This document shows, in pieces, positions 34,952 through 44,338 of a stretch of 64,000 nt of DNA (its first letter is position 1; every line of letters starts with the position of its first letter). The position numbers were made by a program, and so were the translations under genes. The DNA is from Effusibacillus dendaii (GTDB lineage: Bacteria; Bacillota; Bacilli; Tumebacillales; Effusibacillaceae): contig NZ_AP023366.1 in NCBI RefSeq assembly GCF_015097055.1, positions 1,481,001 to 1,545,000 of the forward strand, written 5' to 3'. Below the pieces are notes generated by a model, which was not told the origin of the DNA, did no database searches, and saw nothing but the letters and a program-made list of their open reading frames with translations.

Positions 34952-35617
34952 GTGAAAAAACGTTTGGTGCGGATTGGATTAAGCCTATTGGTGACTGTGC
35001 TCATCATCGCAGCGGTCAGTTGGGTCATTCGTCCCGTTCAACAACTGGATATGGCGTATAATCCGATCAATTGGCAGACAAAAATCGGCTCGGCTTTCCT
35101 TCAGCGCGGAGTCGTTACCTTGTCGGAGACGGATCTGACCCATCTTCTGAAACAAACAATCCGTACATCGGCCCGATTCAGGGATGTACCGATTACTGGC
35201 GCTGCCGTTACTCTCGAACCAAATCGGTTTCTGGCAGATTTTAACTTGCAGAAGGGGATCTGGGCGGTCGGACTGGAAATGGAAGGCACTGTCCATCTGC
35301 AGGACCGCACTTTACAGATCGTTCCGATCGGTTATAAGATCGGTCGGATTCCTGTCTCACCTGAAACGTTTCAACGCGTTCTCTCCTTTTTAGGGATGGA
35401 AAACCGGATTCCCTTGACGTTTCGGCTCGATTCTTATGTACCGTCGCAAGTTTGGCTTGAACAGTTGAAAATCGAAAAAAAAACAACTGGAAGTGACCTT
35501 GCGGCCCCAGTTGCTCCCCTAGCCCAGTACGTCAGACAGCGCCTGCAGCAAACGGTTGTTTTCCTGTCTGCTGCGGATCGCAATCCGAAAGTACGTTTCA
35601 TTCAACCCCGCAAATGA
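34952..35617 (+). CDS. Unknown membrane-anchored protein
   Basis: 221 residues from GTG 34952. One N-terminal membrane helix (LVRIGLSLLVTVLIIAAVSWVI), then an extracellular beta-rich domain (VTLSETDLTHLLKQTI, GAAVTLEPNRFLADFNLQ, WAVGLEMEGTVHLQDRTLQIVPIGYKIGRIPVS), similar in layout to YpmS-type proteins. It overlaps the convergent cobD gene by 99 bp. Downstream of the SCO1 gene by 60 bp. Confidence 0.72.
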   Translation: MKKRLVRIGLSLLVTVLIIAAVSWVIRPVQQLDMAYNPINWQTKIGSAFLQRGVVTLSETDLTHLLKQTIRTSARFRDVPITGAAVTLEPNRFLADFNLQKGIWAVGLEMEGTVHLQDRTLQIVPIGYKIGRIPVSPETFQRVLSFLGMENRIPLTFRLDSYVPSQVWLEQLKIEKKTTGSDLAAPVAPLAQYVRQRLQQTVVFLSAADRNPKVRFIQPRK

Positions 35618-36595
35618 ACGGCAGTCCCTGACAAAAATCCCTTTCGCCGCCAATTGCGGCCACAATTCCGTGATTTGCAGACCAGGCTTTGACAGCAGCA
35701 GGAAATTCGTCTCGGACGGCACCACATGAAAACCTAAACGTTTCATACCCTCAGTTAAAAAAGGCCGTTCCGTCAAAAGCCACTGAAAGGTGCTGTCGGC
35801 AAACGTCTGGTCCGCCAGGGCAGCAACGGCTGCCGCTTGCGCAGGCGTGTTGACCGACCAGGGAATTTGCAGTTCCCGAAGCTTCGCAATTATCGCTTCA
35901 TTGGCCGCCAAATACCCGATGCGGATACCGGGAATGGCATAAAATTTGGTCATCGAACGGATCACAATCAGCTTTTCGTAAAGATCCACATCGGCTATTA
36001 CACTTCTTGCATGGTCGTCCGGCAGAAAATCAAGAAACGCTTCATCCACCATCAACCATATTGAATTCCTCGCCGCATGTTCCAACAGTTGGCGCAGAAC
36101 GGTTTGTTCGACGCATCTTCCTGTCGGGTTATTCGGGTTGGCCAACACCAACAGATCCGCATCTGACAATGCCTCCCGGAGCGTTTCTGACTGTACGGAA
36201 AAATCGCTCTCTGCCAAAAGAGGTACCCTGATGATTTCTGCTCCTTCCAATTTGGCCGCCTGCTCATACTCCCGGAACGCAGGTGAAACCGTTACGATCC
36301 GCTTTGGCCGCAGCAGCCGCATCACCAAAAAAATCAGTTCCGCCGCCCCGTTTCCGAGCAGAAAGCGGTTGGTTGGGAGTCTCCATTTGTCCGATAATGC
36401 ATATAACACTTCCCATCCATACGGATCGGGATAATCCTGAATGCGGGAAAGCGACTGTTTGATCGCTTGCAGCACCGATTCGGGCGGGCCGAGCGGATTC
36501 AGATTCGCGCTGAAATCAATCAGGTCTTCCCTGCGCCATCCCCATTCTTTTTGATAGCGGCCAATATTTCCGCCGTGTGGCATGACCTCCTGCAT
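35519..36595 (-). CDS. cobD: Threonine-phosphate decarboxylase CobD
   Basis: 358-residue fold-type I PLP enzyme. PLP lysine in RSMTKFYAIPGIRIGY; N-terminal PHGGNIGRYQ is characteristic of CobD rather than HisC. Makes (R)-1-amino-2-propanol phosphate for the cobalamin lower ligand arm. Last gene of the cob operon. Position next to cobS/cbiB supports this over histidinol-phosphate aminotransferase. Confidence 0.9.
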   Translation of the reverse strand: MQEVMPHGGNIGRYQKEWGWRREDLIDFSANLNPLGPPESVLQAIKQSLSRIQDYPDPYGWEVLYALSDKWRLPTNRFLLGNGAAELIFLVMRLLRPKRIVTVSPAFREYEQAAKLEGAEIIRVPLLAESDFSVQSETLREALSDADLLVLANPNNPTGRCVEQTVLRQLLEHAARNSIWLMVDEAFLDFLPDDHARSVIADVDLYEKLIVIRSMTKFYAIPGIRIGYLAANEAIIAKLRELQIPWSVNTPAQAAAVAALADQTFADSTFQWLLTERPFLTEGMKRLGFHVVPSETNFLLLSKPGLQITELWPQLAAKGIFVRDCRSFAGLNETYFRIAIRSRQENNRLLQALSDVLG

Positions 36596-36649
36596 ACCTG
36601 ATACCTCCCACCCGTTCGGGTACTTTTTTCAGTCCCCTCCGACCTGTTG

Positions 36650-37408
36650 TCAAATCGCCATGATTCCGACAGAAGCCAATAGAAAAACCACTTCTGCCGT
36701 TTCGCACAGAAATCCGTATGAATCACCAGTCAAGCCGCCAATCGAACGATAGATCCAGGATGCGAACGCCCACATCACAGCCGCACAGACCAACACAATC
36801 AACACGCCATGCAACTGCCAGACAGCAAGGGGCAATATCAGTGCAAGGTTGGCTGCAAGAAGCTGTGTAGAAGACAGCCTGCCTGCGATTGAAACACCCA
36901 TTCCTTCCCGTCTGGCGGGCGGGTATTTGGCAATCGCCCAAACCATCGTCAACCGTCCGATCGAGGGCATAATCAAAAGCAGCAGCGGGAATTTTACAGA
37001 AACCTCCGACAGCAAAGACCATTTCAGCGCGAACAGGGAGACAAACGCAATCACTCCCATCGCCCCGACCCGGCTGTCTTTCATGATTTCCAGCTTGCGC
37101 TCCCGGTCCCGTCCACTCATCATTCCGTCTGCCGTATCCATCAGTCCGTCCAGGTGCAGTCCGCCCGTAATTGCAATTTCAGCCAACAAAACAAGAATGC
37201 TTGCAACGGGCGCTGGAAACCATCGGTATAATCCGCATGCGAAAACATACAGGATGCCGCCGATTAATATCCCTACATACGGATACCACTTTACGCTTCG
37301 CACAAATCGATCCGCATCAAACTTTTGCAAAGAAAGGTGAGGGGTCGGCCAAGGTATCCGGGTCAAAAACTGGACTGCCGTTTCCCATTCCAGCCATATT
37401 TTTTGCAC
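36650..37408 (-). CDS. cobS: Adenosylcobinamide-GDP ribazoletransferase CobS
   Basis: 252-residue integral membrane protein (about six helices) with the CobS signatures AVQFLTRIPWP, ITGGLHLDGLMDTADGMMSGRDRERKLEIMKDSRVGAMG and GLTGDSYGF. It joins adenosylcobinamide-GDP and alpha-ribazole. Confidence 0.95.
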   Translation of the reverse strand: MQKIWLEWETAVQFLTRIPWPTPHLSLQKFDADRFVRSVKWYPYVGILIGGILYVFACGLYRWFPAPVASILVLLAEIAITGGLHLDGLMDTADGMMSGRDRERKLEIMKDSRVGAMGVIAFVSLFALKWSLLSEVSVKFPLLLLIMPSIGRLTMVWAIAKYPPARREGMGVSIAGRLSSTQLLAANLALILPLAVWQLHGVLIVLVCAAVMWAFASWIYRSIGGLTGDSYGFLCETAEVVFLLASVGIMAI

Positions 37409-37426
37409 AGCCAGCCCTCCCGACGG

Positions 37427-38467
37427 TCAATGATGTACGATCGATTGCAGCAGCGCCCAAACAAGACTGCCGCCAATCAGCATCAAAAACGAACTGATGT
37501 GTAAAATTCGAATCACCTGTCGAATGTGTATGCGTGAAAGGGATTGCAGCGGTTCTCCCATATAAGCCCGAAACGTTTCGACGCCCTGATAGGTGTTGAA
37601 CCCGCCCAACCTGACGCCAAGCGCTCCCGCCACCGCCGCTTCCGGAATTCCACTGTTTGGGCTCGGATGCTTGGCCGCATCACGCCTGATTGCCCGCCAG
37701 GCTCCTTGTCCGGAATAACCAAACAAAAAGGCCGTCAGTATAATCAGCATCCCTGCGATTCGAGCCGGAATCCAATTCAGCAGATCGTCAAACCGGGCAG
37801 ATGCCCAACCAAAATACCGATAGCGGTCATTCTTGTACCCGACCATCGAATCAAGCGTATTAGCCGCCCGATACATCATCGCCAGCGGCGCGCCGCCAAT
37901 CATCGCATAAAATAGCGGTGAAATTACCGCATCCACTATGTTTTCCGCGACACTTTCAACAGCCGCCCGGGTGATCTCCGCTTCCGTCAGATGTTGGGTG
38001 TCACGGCCAACGATTTGACCTGTTTGTTCTCTTGCCTGTTCGATATGGTTTTGCTCCAGGGAATCATAAATCCTGCGTCCAGCCTGCGCCAAACCTTTTA
38101 TTGCAATCGTCGCAGCGATTAGCCAGATGTTCAGGGCAAAAGCAAGCCAGAAACTGGCTTGTGCCGCCAGCCAAAGCAGCCCCCCGACCATTCCTCCGCT
38201 GGTACCGACAGTCAATAGGACGAGCAAAATGCCAGCCAATCGCTCTCTACGGTTTTGCCCGACTGTTTGCTGGCTGGGATTCGCTGTGCCCGCCTCTTCT
38301 CTGCGGTTCGGTTCTGTCTGCAATAGCGGCGCTCGGAACAGGAATCGCAGCCCTCTTTCTAACCGGCTGATCAGGTGCCCGATCATTACCACAGGATGTG
38401 GAATCCAGCGCGGATCTCCCAACAGGAGGTCGACTGCATATGCTAACCAAACGGAAATCATAGGCAT
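37427..38467 (-). CDS. cbiB: Adenosylcobinamide-phosphate synthase CbiB
   Basis: 346-residue membrane protein with CbiB motifs (YAVDLLLGDPRWIPHPVVMIGHLIS, RDTQHLTEAEITRAAVESVAENIVDAVISPLFYA, KHPSPNSGIPEAAVAGALGVRLGG). A polar insert of about 30 residues (TEPNRREEAGTANPSQQ...) near 55-80 is unusual. Attaches aminopropanol (phosphate) to adenosylcobyric acid. It overlaps cobU by 10 bp. Confidence 0.94.
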   Translation of the reverse strand: MPMISVWLAYAVDLLLGDPRWIPHPVVMIGHLISRLERGLRFLFRAPLLQTEPNRREEAGTANPSQQTVGQNRRERLAGILLVLLTVGTSGGMVGGLLWLAAQASFWLAFALNIWLIAATIAIKGLAQAGRRIYDSLEQNHIEQAREQTGQIVGRDTQHLTEAEITRAAVESVAENIVDAVISPLFYAMIGGAPLAMMYRAANTLDSMVGYKNDRYRYFGWASARFDDLLNWIPARIAGMLIILTAFLFGYSGQGAWRAIRRDAAKHPSPNSGIPEAAVAGALGVRLGGFNTYQGVETFRAYMGEPLQSLSRIHIRQVIRILHISSFLMLIGGSLVWALLQSIVHH

Positions 38468-39045
38468 ACCCGGAATTGTGACAATTCAATCGGAATTCCA
38501 GAAAAAACAGCGTACACGGCAGCCGCCTCTCTTGCTGCGATTTGATTCATGACACCAAGCGCATCCCGGTACTGCCGGGAAAGTTCATTATCAGGGACAA
38601 TGCCGGAACCCACTTCGTTTGTCACCATCACGACCGGATGCGGATAACTGCGGCATGCGTCCAATAAATCGGCCATCAAACTGGACGCCCATTTTTCCGG
38701 GGGCTGATCGGTCTTCCCCAATTGTTCCCGTTCCCACATCCAGTTGTTCAGCAAAAGAGATAAGCAGTCCAACAGAATGACGCCGCAAGCCGGATCCAAA
38801 CTGCGGATACGGTCAGCCACCGCCGATGTTTCTTCGATACAGCCCCAGTCGGCTGGACGACGGGCAATGTGTGCGGCAATTCGCTCATCCATTTCCGCAT
38901 CCAGACGCGGACAGGTGGCCAGATAGGTCACAGAAAGATTCCCTTCCCGCTGCAGCTTTCGACAATATTCTTCGGCAAATCGGCTTTTTCCGCTGCGCGC
39001 GCCGCCCGTAACAAGGACAAGTTTGGGCGTATTTTTATTTTCCAT
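38458..39045 (-). CDS. cobU: Bifunctional adenosylcobinamide kinase / GTP:adenosylcobinamide-phosphate guanylyltransferase
   Basis: 195 residues. P-loop VTGGARSGKSRFAEEY at the N-terminus, CobU motifs ERIAAHIARRPADW and GVILLDCLSLLL. ATG 39045 overlaps the end of cobT by 11 bp; an earlier GTG at 39081 lacks a ribosome site. Confidence 0.93.
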   Translation of the reverse strand: MENKNTPKLVLVTGGARSGKSRFAEEYCRKLQREGNLSVTYLATCPRLDAEMDERIAAHIARRPADWGCIEETSAVADRIRSLDPACGVILLDCLSLLLNNWMWEREQLGKTDQPPEKWASSLMADLLDACRSYPHPVVMVTNEVGSGIVPDNELSRQYRDALGVMNQIAAREAAAVYAVFSGIPIELSQFRVCL

Positions 39046-40105
39046 CCGCGACGCCCGCTTCCGCAAAAGTTGCCATTTCACGCAAAACTCTGGCCGCCGC
39101 TTTTAAAACAGGAAGTGCTAATGCGGCACCTGATCCCTCTCCCAACCGCATGGAAAAATCAAACAACGGCCGCAGTCCGAGCGCTTCCAGTACCACCTGA
39201 TGACCCGGTTCCACCGATTGGTGAGAAGCGAATAGGTAAGAGCGAACACGCTCGTCCATACGAACCGCTGCAAGGGCGGCTGCACCTGTAATAAAACCGT
39301 CAACGACGACCGGAATTCGATAGGCGGCACAGGCAAGCGTCAATCCAGCCAATCCTGCAATCTCCAGCCCTCCCACCTTCGCCAATACATCGATAGGATC
39401 GGCAGAATTTGGATTATGTAACTCAATCGCACGTTGAATGGTTGCCACTTTCTGTCGAACTCCCGCTGCCGAAAGACCCGTTCCGGTTCCTGTAATCTGA
39501 TCGACTGGAACGTTGGCGAGAAGGGAGGTGATGGCAGCACTCGCTGTCGTGTTTCCAATTCCCATTTCTCCCAATGCGACCATTTTATATCCCTGATTGT
39601 ACAATGTTTCTCCCATGCGCCAACCGACCTGGAGCGCCTCTTCCGCTTCCGCTCTTGTCATGGCCGGTTCTTTTGCCATATTGGCAGTGCCGTAACGAAC
39701 CTTATCGATCCAAAGCCGACTGCCCGGTCGTTCGGTAAATTGCGCTGCATTCGGAATGTCAGACTTGACGCCGATATCCACCACATGCACATCCGCTCCC
39801 GCGTTACGGGCCAATGCGTTGACCGCCGCACCGCCGTTCATAAAATTGAGCACCATCTGGACCGTAACTTCGGATGGAAAAGCCGAAACCCCCTCTTCCG
39901 TTACTCCATGATCTGCCGCCATAACCACTACAGCAGCCGAATCGACATCCGGCAAAATGTTTTCCTGAATGCCTGCCAAACGAATCCCGATTTCCTCCAG
40001 AAATCCAAGACTGCCGGGCGGCTTTGTCAATTGATCATGCCTTGCTCTCGCTTCCTGTACATATTGGCTGTTGATATCATCGATTGGCTGCGGCAACTTC
40101 CACAT
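39035..40105 (-). CDS. cobT: Nicotinate-nucleotide-dimethylbenzimidazole phosphoribosyltransferase CobT
   Basis: 356 residues, CobT motifs KPPGSLGFLEEIGIRLAGIQ, MAADHGVTEEGVSAFPSEVTVQMV, GEMGIGNTTASAAI. The catalytic Glu of the C-terminal active-site segment is plausible in MRLGEGSGAALALP. ATG 40105 lies behind GGGAGGCGATACA. Makes alpha-ribazole phosphate. First gene of the operon. No cobalamin riboswitch fits in the 100-bp upstream gap. Confidence 0.95.
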   Translation of the reverse strand: MWKLPQPIDDINSQYVQEARARHDQLTKPPGSLGFLEEIGIRLAGIQENILPDVDSAAVVVMAADHGVTEEGVSAFPSEVTVQMVLNFMNGGAAVNALARNAGADVHVVDIGVKSDIPNAAQFTERPGSRLWIDKVRYGTANMAKEPAMTRAEAEEALQVGWRMGETLYNQGYKMVALGEMGIGNTTASAAITSLLANVPVDQITGTGTGLSAAGVRQKVATIQRAIELHNPNSADPIDVLAKVGGLEIAGLAGLTLACAAYRIPVVVDGFITGAAALAAVRMDERVRSYLFASHQSVEPGHQVVLEALGLRPLFDFSMRLGEGSGAALALPVLKAAARVLREMATFAEAGVADGK

Positions 40106-40135
40106 TGTATCGCCTCCCCTACACCCGTTCATTTT

Positions 40136-40163
40136 TTGCCTGTCTGGGTATTCATAGTATAAT
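40136..40163 (+). promoter_or_regulatory. Promoter of the histidine-phosphatase gene
   Basis: TTGCCT (40136-40141), 16-bp spacer, perfect TATAAT (40158-40163), 43 bp before ATG 40207. The same AT-rich block reads TATACT on the minus strand, so divergent cob transcription may start here too. Confidence 0.6.
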
Positions 40164-40206
40164 AGAGTAATTGATGTTACTAAAACTATGCACTAAGGGG
40201 ACACGT

Positions 40207-40884
40207 ATGACAAGATTGATTTTAGTCCGGCATGGTTTGACCGACGACAATCTGCTGTACCGGTTGTCTGGTTGGACCGATGCGCCGCTCAACGAAATTG
40301 GCAGGAAGCAGGCGGACTGCGCCGCCTGGCAATTGGAACAGATGGTTCAGACTGGCATAAACATTCACGCCATATACGCAAGTCCTTTGCAGCGAACCGC
40401 CTCGACAGCCGAAATAATCGCAAATCGTTTGCGGCTTCCGACCATTCTTTGCGAAGGGTTGAAGGAAATGAATTTTGGCAAGTATGACGGCCATTCGATC
40501 CTGCAGCTTTATGAGACAAACAAATCACTGGTTGACCGTGCCCTGGAACCGGGCGACGATCAGTTTGGATGGGAAGGCGGTGAGACGCGACCGCAATTTT
40601 TTCACCGTTTTGAAAAGGCAGTCCGTTCGATTGCCGGAAATCATCCGGATGAAACGGTCGTCGTCGTTACACATGCCGGCGCGATTGCTTATTTTATAGC
40701 CGGAATTCTTGGTCATCCGTTGTCGCACTGGAACTCCTATCATGTGGCGAATTGCAGTCTCACCACCGTTTTGTTTGAAAATGAGCGGTTTCAATTGCTC
40801 AGGTTCAATGAAACCGACCATGTTCCAAAAGAGAGGTTTGCTGCCCAGATCGAAGAAGCCAGAAAGTATCTGGAGATGATTTGA
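40207..40884 (+). CDS. Histidine-phosphatase family protein (CobC/phosphoglycerate-mutase-like)
   Basis: 225 residues with LILVRHGLTDDN (phosphohistidine RHG), ASPLQRTASTA and THAGAIAYF motifs. ATG 40207 follows AAGGGG. Beside the cob operon it may be the alpha-ribazole phosphatase CobC; sequence alone does not separate that from other family members. Confidence 0.85.
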   Translation: MTRLILVRHGLTDDNLLYRLSGWTDAPLNEIGRKQADCAAWQLEQMVQTGINIHAIYASPLQRTASTAEIIANRLRLPTILCEGLKEMNFGKYDGHSILQLYETNKSLVDRALEPGDDQFGWEGGETRPQFFHRFEKAVRSIAGNHPDETVVVVTHAGAIAYFIAGILGHPLSHWNSYHVANCSLTTVLFENERFQLLRFNETDHVPKERFAAQIEEARKYLEMI

Positions 40885-40950
40885 AATTCACTTGAATTTA
40901 ATTTCATTAAATTTTATGATGATAGATAAAACTCTATCAGGAGGAACTTC

Positions 40951-41892
40951 ATGAAAACGCTCGAACGAACCAGTCAATTTGTGGGCGGCACTTTTGCTGT
41001 CTGGGTACTTGTTTTCGCTGCTCTTGGTTTTTTCTTCCCCAGCACTTTTTTGAATTTTAAATCCTATATCTCTCCGCTCTTGGGGATTGTAATGTTTGGA
41101 ATGGGACTTACACTGTCCGCGAGTGATTTTAAAGAGGTATTCAAGCGCCCCAAAGACGTGGCGATTGGAGTGGTCGGCCATTATATTATAATGCCGCTGC
41201 TTGCTTACCTTCTGTGCATCGCCCTGCAACTTCCGCCCGATATAGCCGTTGGAGTGATTCTGGTAGGAAGCTGCCCAAGCGGTACCTCCTCCAATGTGAT
41301 GACGTTCCTGGCAAAAGGGGACGTTGCACTTGCTGTATCCATTGCGACGGTTTCCACTGTGTTGGCGCCTTTTGTGACTCCATTTTTAATTTCCGTTCTG
41401 GCGGGACACTGGACACCGGTCGATCCGATGGCCTTATTCAAAGACATTATTCAAATCGTCATTGTGCCGATTGTGTTAGGACTGATTGTGAAAGCTTTAT
41501 TCAGGAAACAGGCGGAAGCCAGCGTCAAGGCTCTCCCTCTCGTCTCCACCATCGCTATCGTTTTGATTGTGTCCGCTGTAGTGGCTGGCAGTCATGATCG
41601 GATTCTGAAAACCGGACTTTTGATATTTGCCGTCGTTATCTTACACAACGTCTTGGGCTTCCTGCTTGGATATTTCTTTCCAAAGCTGTTCGGAATGGAA
41701 CTTCCCAAACGGAAAGCAGTGGCATTTGAAGTGGGGATGCAAAATTCTGGGCTTGGCGTCGCGCTGGCTTCGGCTCATTTTAACCCGTTGGCCGCTGTTC
41801 CAAGTGCCATTTTCAGCGTATGGCACAATCTGTCCGGATCGATTCTTGCGTCGATCTTTGCCAAAATGGATGAAAGACGCAACCATCAATAA
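40951..41892 (+). CDS. Bile acid:sodium symporter (BASS) family transporter
   Basis: 313 residues with nine or ten membrane segments and BASS motifs (GMGLTLSASDFKEVFKRPKDV, GSCPSGTSSNVMTFLAKGDVALAVSI, VGMQNSGLGVALA). Bacterial relatives import organic anions, e.g. PanS for pantoate. AGGAGG precedes the ATG; strong terminator after it. Confidence 0.92.
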   Translation: MKTLERTSQFVGGTFAVWVLVFAALGFFFPSTFLNFKSYISPLLGIVMFGMGLTLSASDFKEVFKRPKDVAIGVVGHYIIMPLLAYLLCIALQLPPDIAVGVILVGSCPSGTSSNVMTFLAKGDVALAVSIATVSTVLAPFVTPFLISVLAGHWTPVDPMALFKDIIQIVIVPIVLGLIVKALFRKQAEASVKALPLVSTIAIVLIVSAVVAGSHDRILKTGLLIFAVVILHNVLGFLLGYFFPKLFGMELPKRKAVAFEVGMQNSGLGVALASAHFNPLAAVPSAIFSVWHNLSGSILASIFAKMDERRNHQ

Positions 41893-41922
41893 ACGCTGTA
41901 CGAAACGGATCGCAACTAAAGA

Positions 41923-41972
41923 AAGGGATAGAGAAGCAGCATCGTCGCTGCACCTCTATCCCTTATTTTTTT
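41923..41972 (+). terminator. Intrinsic terminator of the BASS transporter gene
   Basis: AAGGGATAGAG (41923-41933) pairs with CTCTATCCCTT (41954-41964) around an inner GCAGC/GCTGC hairpin, followed by seven T. May also stop the convergent LCP gene. Confidence 0.93.
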
Positions 41973-42065
41973 GCTCCCAATCTGCAACATTCAATCACAA
42001 CTGCTTTTGTTTTGACCCAGAAGCCACCGCTATGCAATAAAATCTGCGATAAGGGGTTTCGTTAA

Positions 42066-43421
42066 TTACGAACTGACCTGAACGTATTGTCCATAAATGT
42101 AACCTTCCGTGTTGTCTTTCAATCTAACTTTGTACCAGCCGTTCTCTTCTTTCAATATCGTAACAATGTCGCCGGGTGCGGCAGATGTTACAATGGCATA
42201 GTTGGTGCCCGCACCTTGCCGGACATTCACACCGTCAGTCACACGCCCGGTGCGTGATACAGCAGAGCCGTTTGCAGGAGTCGAACTGCCGCCTGATGGG
42301 CCAGGAGTGGTCGGCAGAGTTCCGTACGAACCGTTGTTGCCTCCTGTTGAACTGCTGCCGGGTGTTGAACTGCTGCCGGGTGTTGAACCGTTTGCCTGAA
42401 CAGCAGTTTCCGGGTTAGGTTGCTGAGCGGTCTGACTCGGGTTAGCCAGAAGTTGCTGCACATATTTGCGGACCCCCGGTATATCGGGTGCAAGAATGGC
42501 TTCTCCCAGAAAGTCGTACGTCTCCGTTAAAAGGTTATTTGGCGGGATCTGCACGGTCTGAATCGAAGCTGTATTCGCGCTCAGTATATTGTTGCCCATC
42601 CGCAGGATATCGCTCGCTGTCATGTTTGTCTGGACGTAAGGTTCCGCCTGCTGCAGCATGCTGGGAAAACGCACAAACGTCATCGGCGTTTTCAACTGCT
42701 CAAATACTGCCTTGGCAAATTTTCGTTGACGGCTCGTTCTGCCGAAATCCGCTTCCATAGGCTCCCGATACCGCACATATTGCAGCGCGTGTTTGCCGTC
42801 CAAATGCTGCATTCCTTTTTTCAGGTTAATATCATAAACCCCGTCGTCGGGATGGTACATGTTCATTTCGACATCAATATCGACGCCGCCAATTGAATCC
42901 ACGATGCCTTCAAATCCTTGAAAATCGGTAAGCACATAATAGTGAATCGGGATTTGCAGATAATCCTGCAGCGTTTTGATGGTTAAATTCGGTCCGCCAA
43001 TCGCGAACGCCGCATTGATTTTGTTATTCCCGTGACCGGGAACATTTACGTATGTATCACGCATGATCGACATTAAATTCATCTGTTTTGTTTGCGGATC
43101 AACCGACAGCAGCAGCATCGTATCGGAACGTGGCGCCGTATCGTGTCCGCGGTTATCGACCCCCATTATCAGTATGTTGACACGTTCATCTCCATTCCAC
43201 GTTTGCACCTGCACGTTGTTACCGACAGCCGCAATCTGGTTCGTATTGGCTTTATTGAGAAATTTCACGAATGCAATGGCGTTATACACCAACAAACCAA
43301 TCACAAATAAAGTTACCAACAGCAACAACCGCCGCAAACGCTTTCGTTTCTTACGAGGCCGGAAACGGGTTGTTTGCTCTGCTGTCTGTTTTTCCGACTC
43401 CGGTGGATTTTGAAAATTCAT
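42066..43421 (-). CDS. LCP-family (LytR-CpsA-Psr) cell-wall ligase with C-terminal SH3b domain
   Basis: 451 residues: basic N-terminus, one membrane helix (about 31-50), LCP domain (ILIMGVDNRGHDTAPRSDTMLLLSVDP, SIMRDTYVNVPGHGNNKINAAFAIGG, LQYVRYR...FGRTSRQRKF), a Ser/Gly/Pro/Asn linker with an STPGSS repeat, and a bacterial SH3 domain (DGVNVRQGAGTNYAIV...YIYGQYV). LCP proteins attach wall teichoic acids or other glycopolymers to peptidoglycan; the SH3b part should bind the wall. AAGGGGCGG before the ATG. Confidence 0.93.
   Translation of the reverse strand: MNFQNPPESEKQTAEQTTRFRPRKKRKRLRRLLLLVTLFVIGLLVYNAIAFVKFLNKANTNQIAAVGNNVQVQTWNGDERVNILIMGVDNRGHDTAPRSDTMLLLSVDPQTKQMNLMSIMRDTYVNVPGHGNNKINAAFAIGGPNLTIKTLQDYLQIPIHYYVLTDFQGFEGIVDSIGGVDIDVEMNMYHPDDGVYDINLKKGMQHLDGKHALQYVRYREPMEADFGRTSRQRKFAKAVFEQLKTPMTFVRFPSMLQQAEPYVQTNMTASDILRMGNNILSANTASIQTVQIPPNNLLTETYDFLGEAILAPDIPGVRKYVQQLLANPSQTAQQPNPETAVQANGSTPGSSSTPGSSSTGGNNGSYGTLPTTPGPSGGSSTPANGSAVSRTGRVTDGVNVRQGAGTNYAIVTSAAPGDIVTILKEENGWYKVRLKDNTEGYIYGQYVQVSS
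42351..42388. repeat. 18-bp direct repeat inside the LCP linker
   Basis: Two tandem copies of an 18-bp unit (CTGCTGCCGGGTGTTGAA) encode the STPGSS repeat. Length may vary by slippage. Confidence 0.8.
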
Positions 43422-43591
43422 GCTACCGCCCCTTTATTTGCTGCAACAAAAAAACCGTTTTACACTTAGCTTATTGTACCACGCCCGCCAAAACACGGAA
43501 ATATTTCCAAAGTCCCGAAAAAACAAATGAATTTACCGGACTGTACGAATTGGATCGGGATGGCTACAATAGCATTATAGGAGGGAATCAT

Positions 43592-44338
43592 TTGCGAACG
43601 ATCTGGAACAGCATATGCAGGCCGTCCGCCTATCAACGGTTGACGCAGCAAAAATTGTGGCGGTCGCTCTTGTCGTTGACAGTTTTTTTCACCCTGCTCG
43701 CAGCCATTCATGTGTCCCTGATGGCGAACGCAGCACGTCCTATTCTGTCATTTGTGGAAACGGATTTTCCCGCCAAAATGCCCAATTTCTCATACAACGG
43801 AAACGAACTGCAAATGCAGGAAACCTCTCCCGTCCTGCTTACAGACAAAAATGGATACCGTGTCATAGTGGACACATCGGCAACACCGCCGGAACAGTCG
43901 ATCCGCCATACGGCAAACGGCCTGATTTTTGGCAAAACGACTTTGTACACGGTAAGCCAGGGAGTACAGCAATCGTATACATACAAGCAGCTCATGCTGC
44001 CGCCTTTCAACAAGCAGGATGTGATTCAGATCACCCCTTTGCTGAAGCCGTTTTTTATAATGGGAATGCTGGTTTGGGTATTGTTCCAACTGATTGGGAA
44101 TTTTTTGGCGATCACGTTGTTTTCGTTAATTTCCTATCTGTTTGGCGGGCTGCAAAAAATCCGTCTTTCGTTCCGTGAAGCCTGGTTAATTGCCGCATTC
44201 GCCATGATCCCCGCCTCGCTGATCGAGTTTCTCAACTCGTTTCTGCAATCCGGTTATTTGACGCTTGCCTACTGGGTGGCCATATTCACCTACATTCATC
44301 ATGGGTTAAACAGTTTTAAACAACGCACTGCGGGGTGA
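43592..44338 (+). CDS. DUF1189 family membrane protein
   Basis: 248 residues from TTG 43592, which follows AGGAGGGAATCAT. The longer frame starting at 43271 crosses the divergent LCP promoter region and is not supported. First membrane helix at about 30-50, an extracellular part, then three helices near the C-terminus (IMGMLVWVLFQLIGNFLAITLFSLISYL, EAWLIAAFAMIPASLIEFLN). Coupled to the next gene by a GTGA overlap. Confidence 0.86.
   Translation: MRTIWNSICRPSAYQRLTQQKLWRSLLSLTVFFTLLAAIHVSLMANAARPILSFVETDFPAKMPNFSYNGNELQMQETSPVLLTDKNGYRVIVDTSATPPEQSIRHTANGLIFGKTTLYTVSQGVQQSYTYKQLMLPPFNKQDVIQITPLLKPFFIMGMLVWVLFQLIGNFLAITLFSLISYLFGGLQKIRLSFREAWLIAAFAMIPASLIEFLNSFLQSGYLTLAYWVAIFTYIHHGLNSFKQRTAG

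Noticed and set aside
36601..36630. ACCCGTTCGGGT hairpin followed by T run as terminator
   Set aside because: It would act on the plus strand where no gene is transcribed; the stem is short and lies in a 54-bp operon gap.
40106..40206. Cobalamin riboswitch before cobT
   Set aside because: The gap is only about 100 bp and shows no B12-box-like sequence; overlapping promoters explain it.
43271..43591. N-terminal extension of the DUF1189 protein
   Set aside because: It runs antisense through the LCP gene start and intergenic region; TTG 43592 has AGGAGG.
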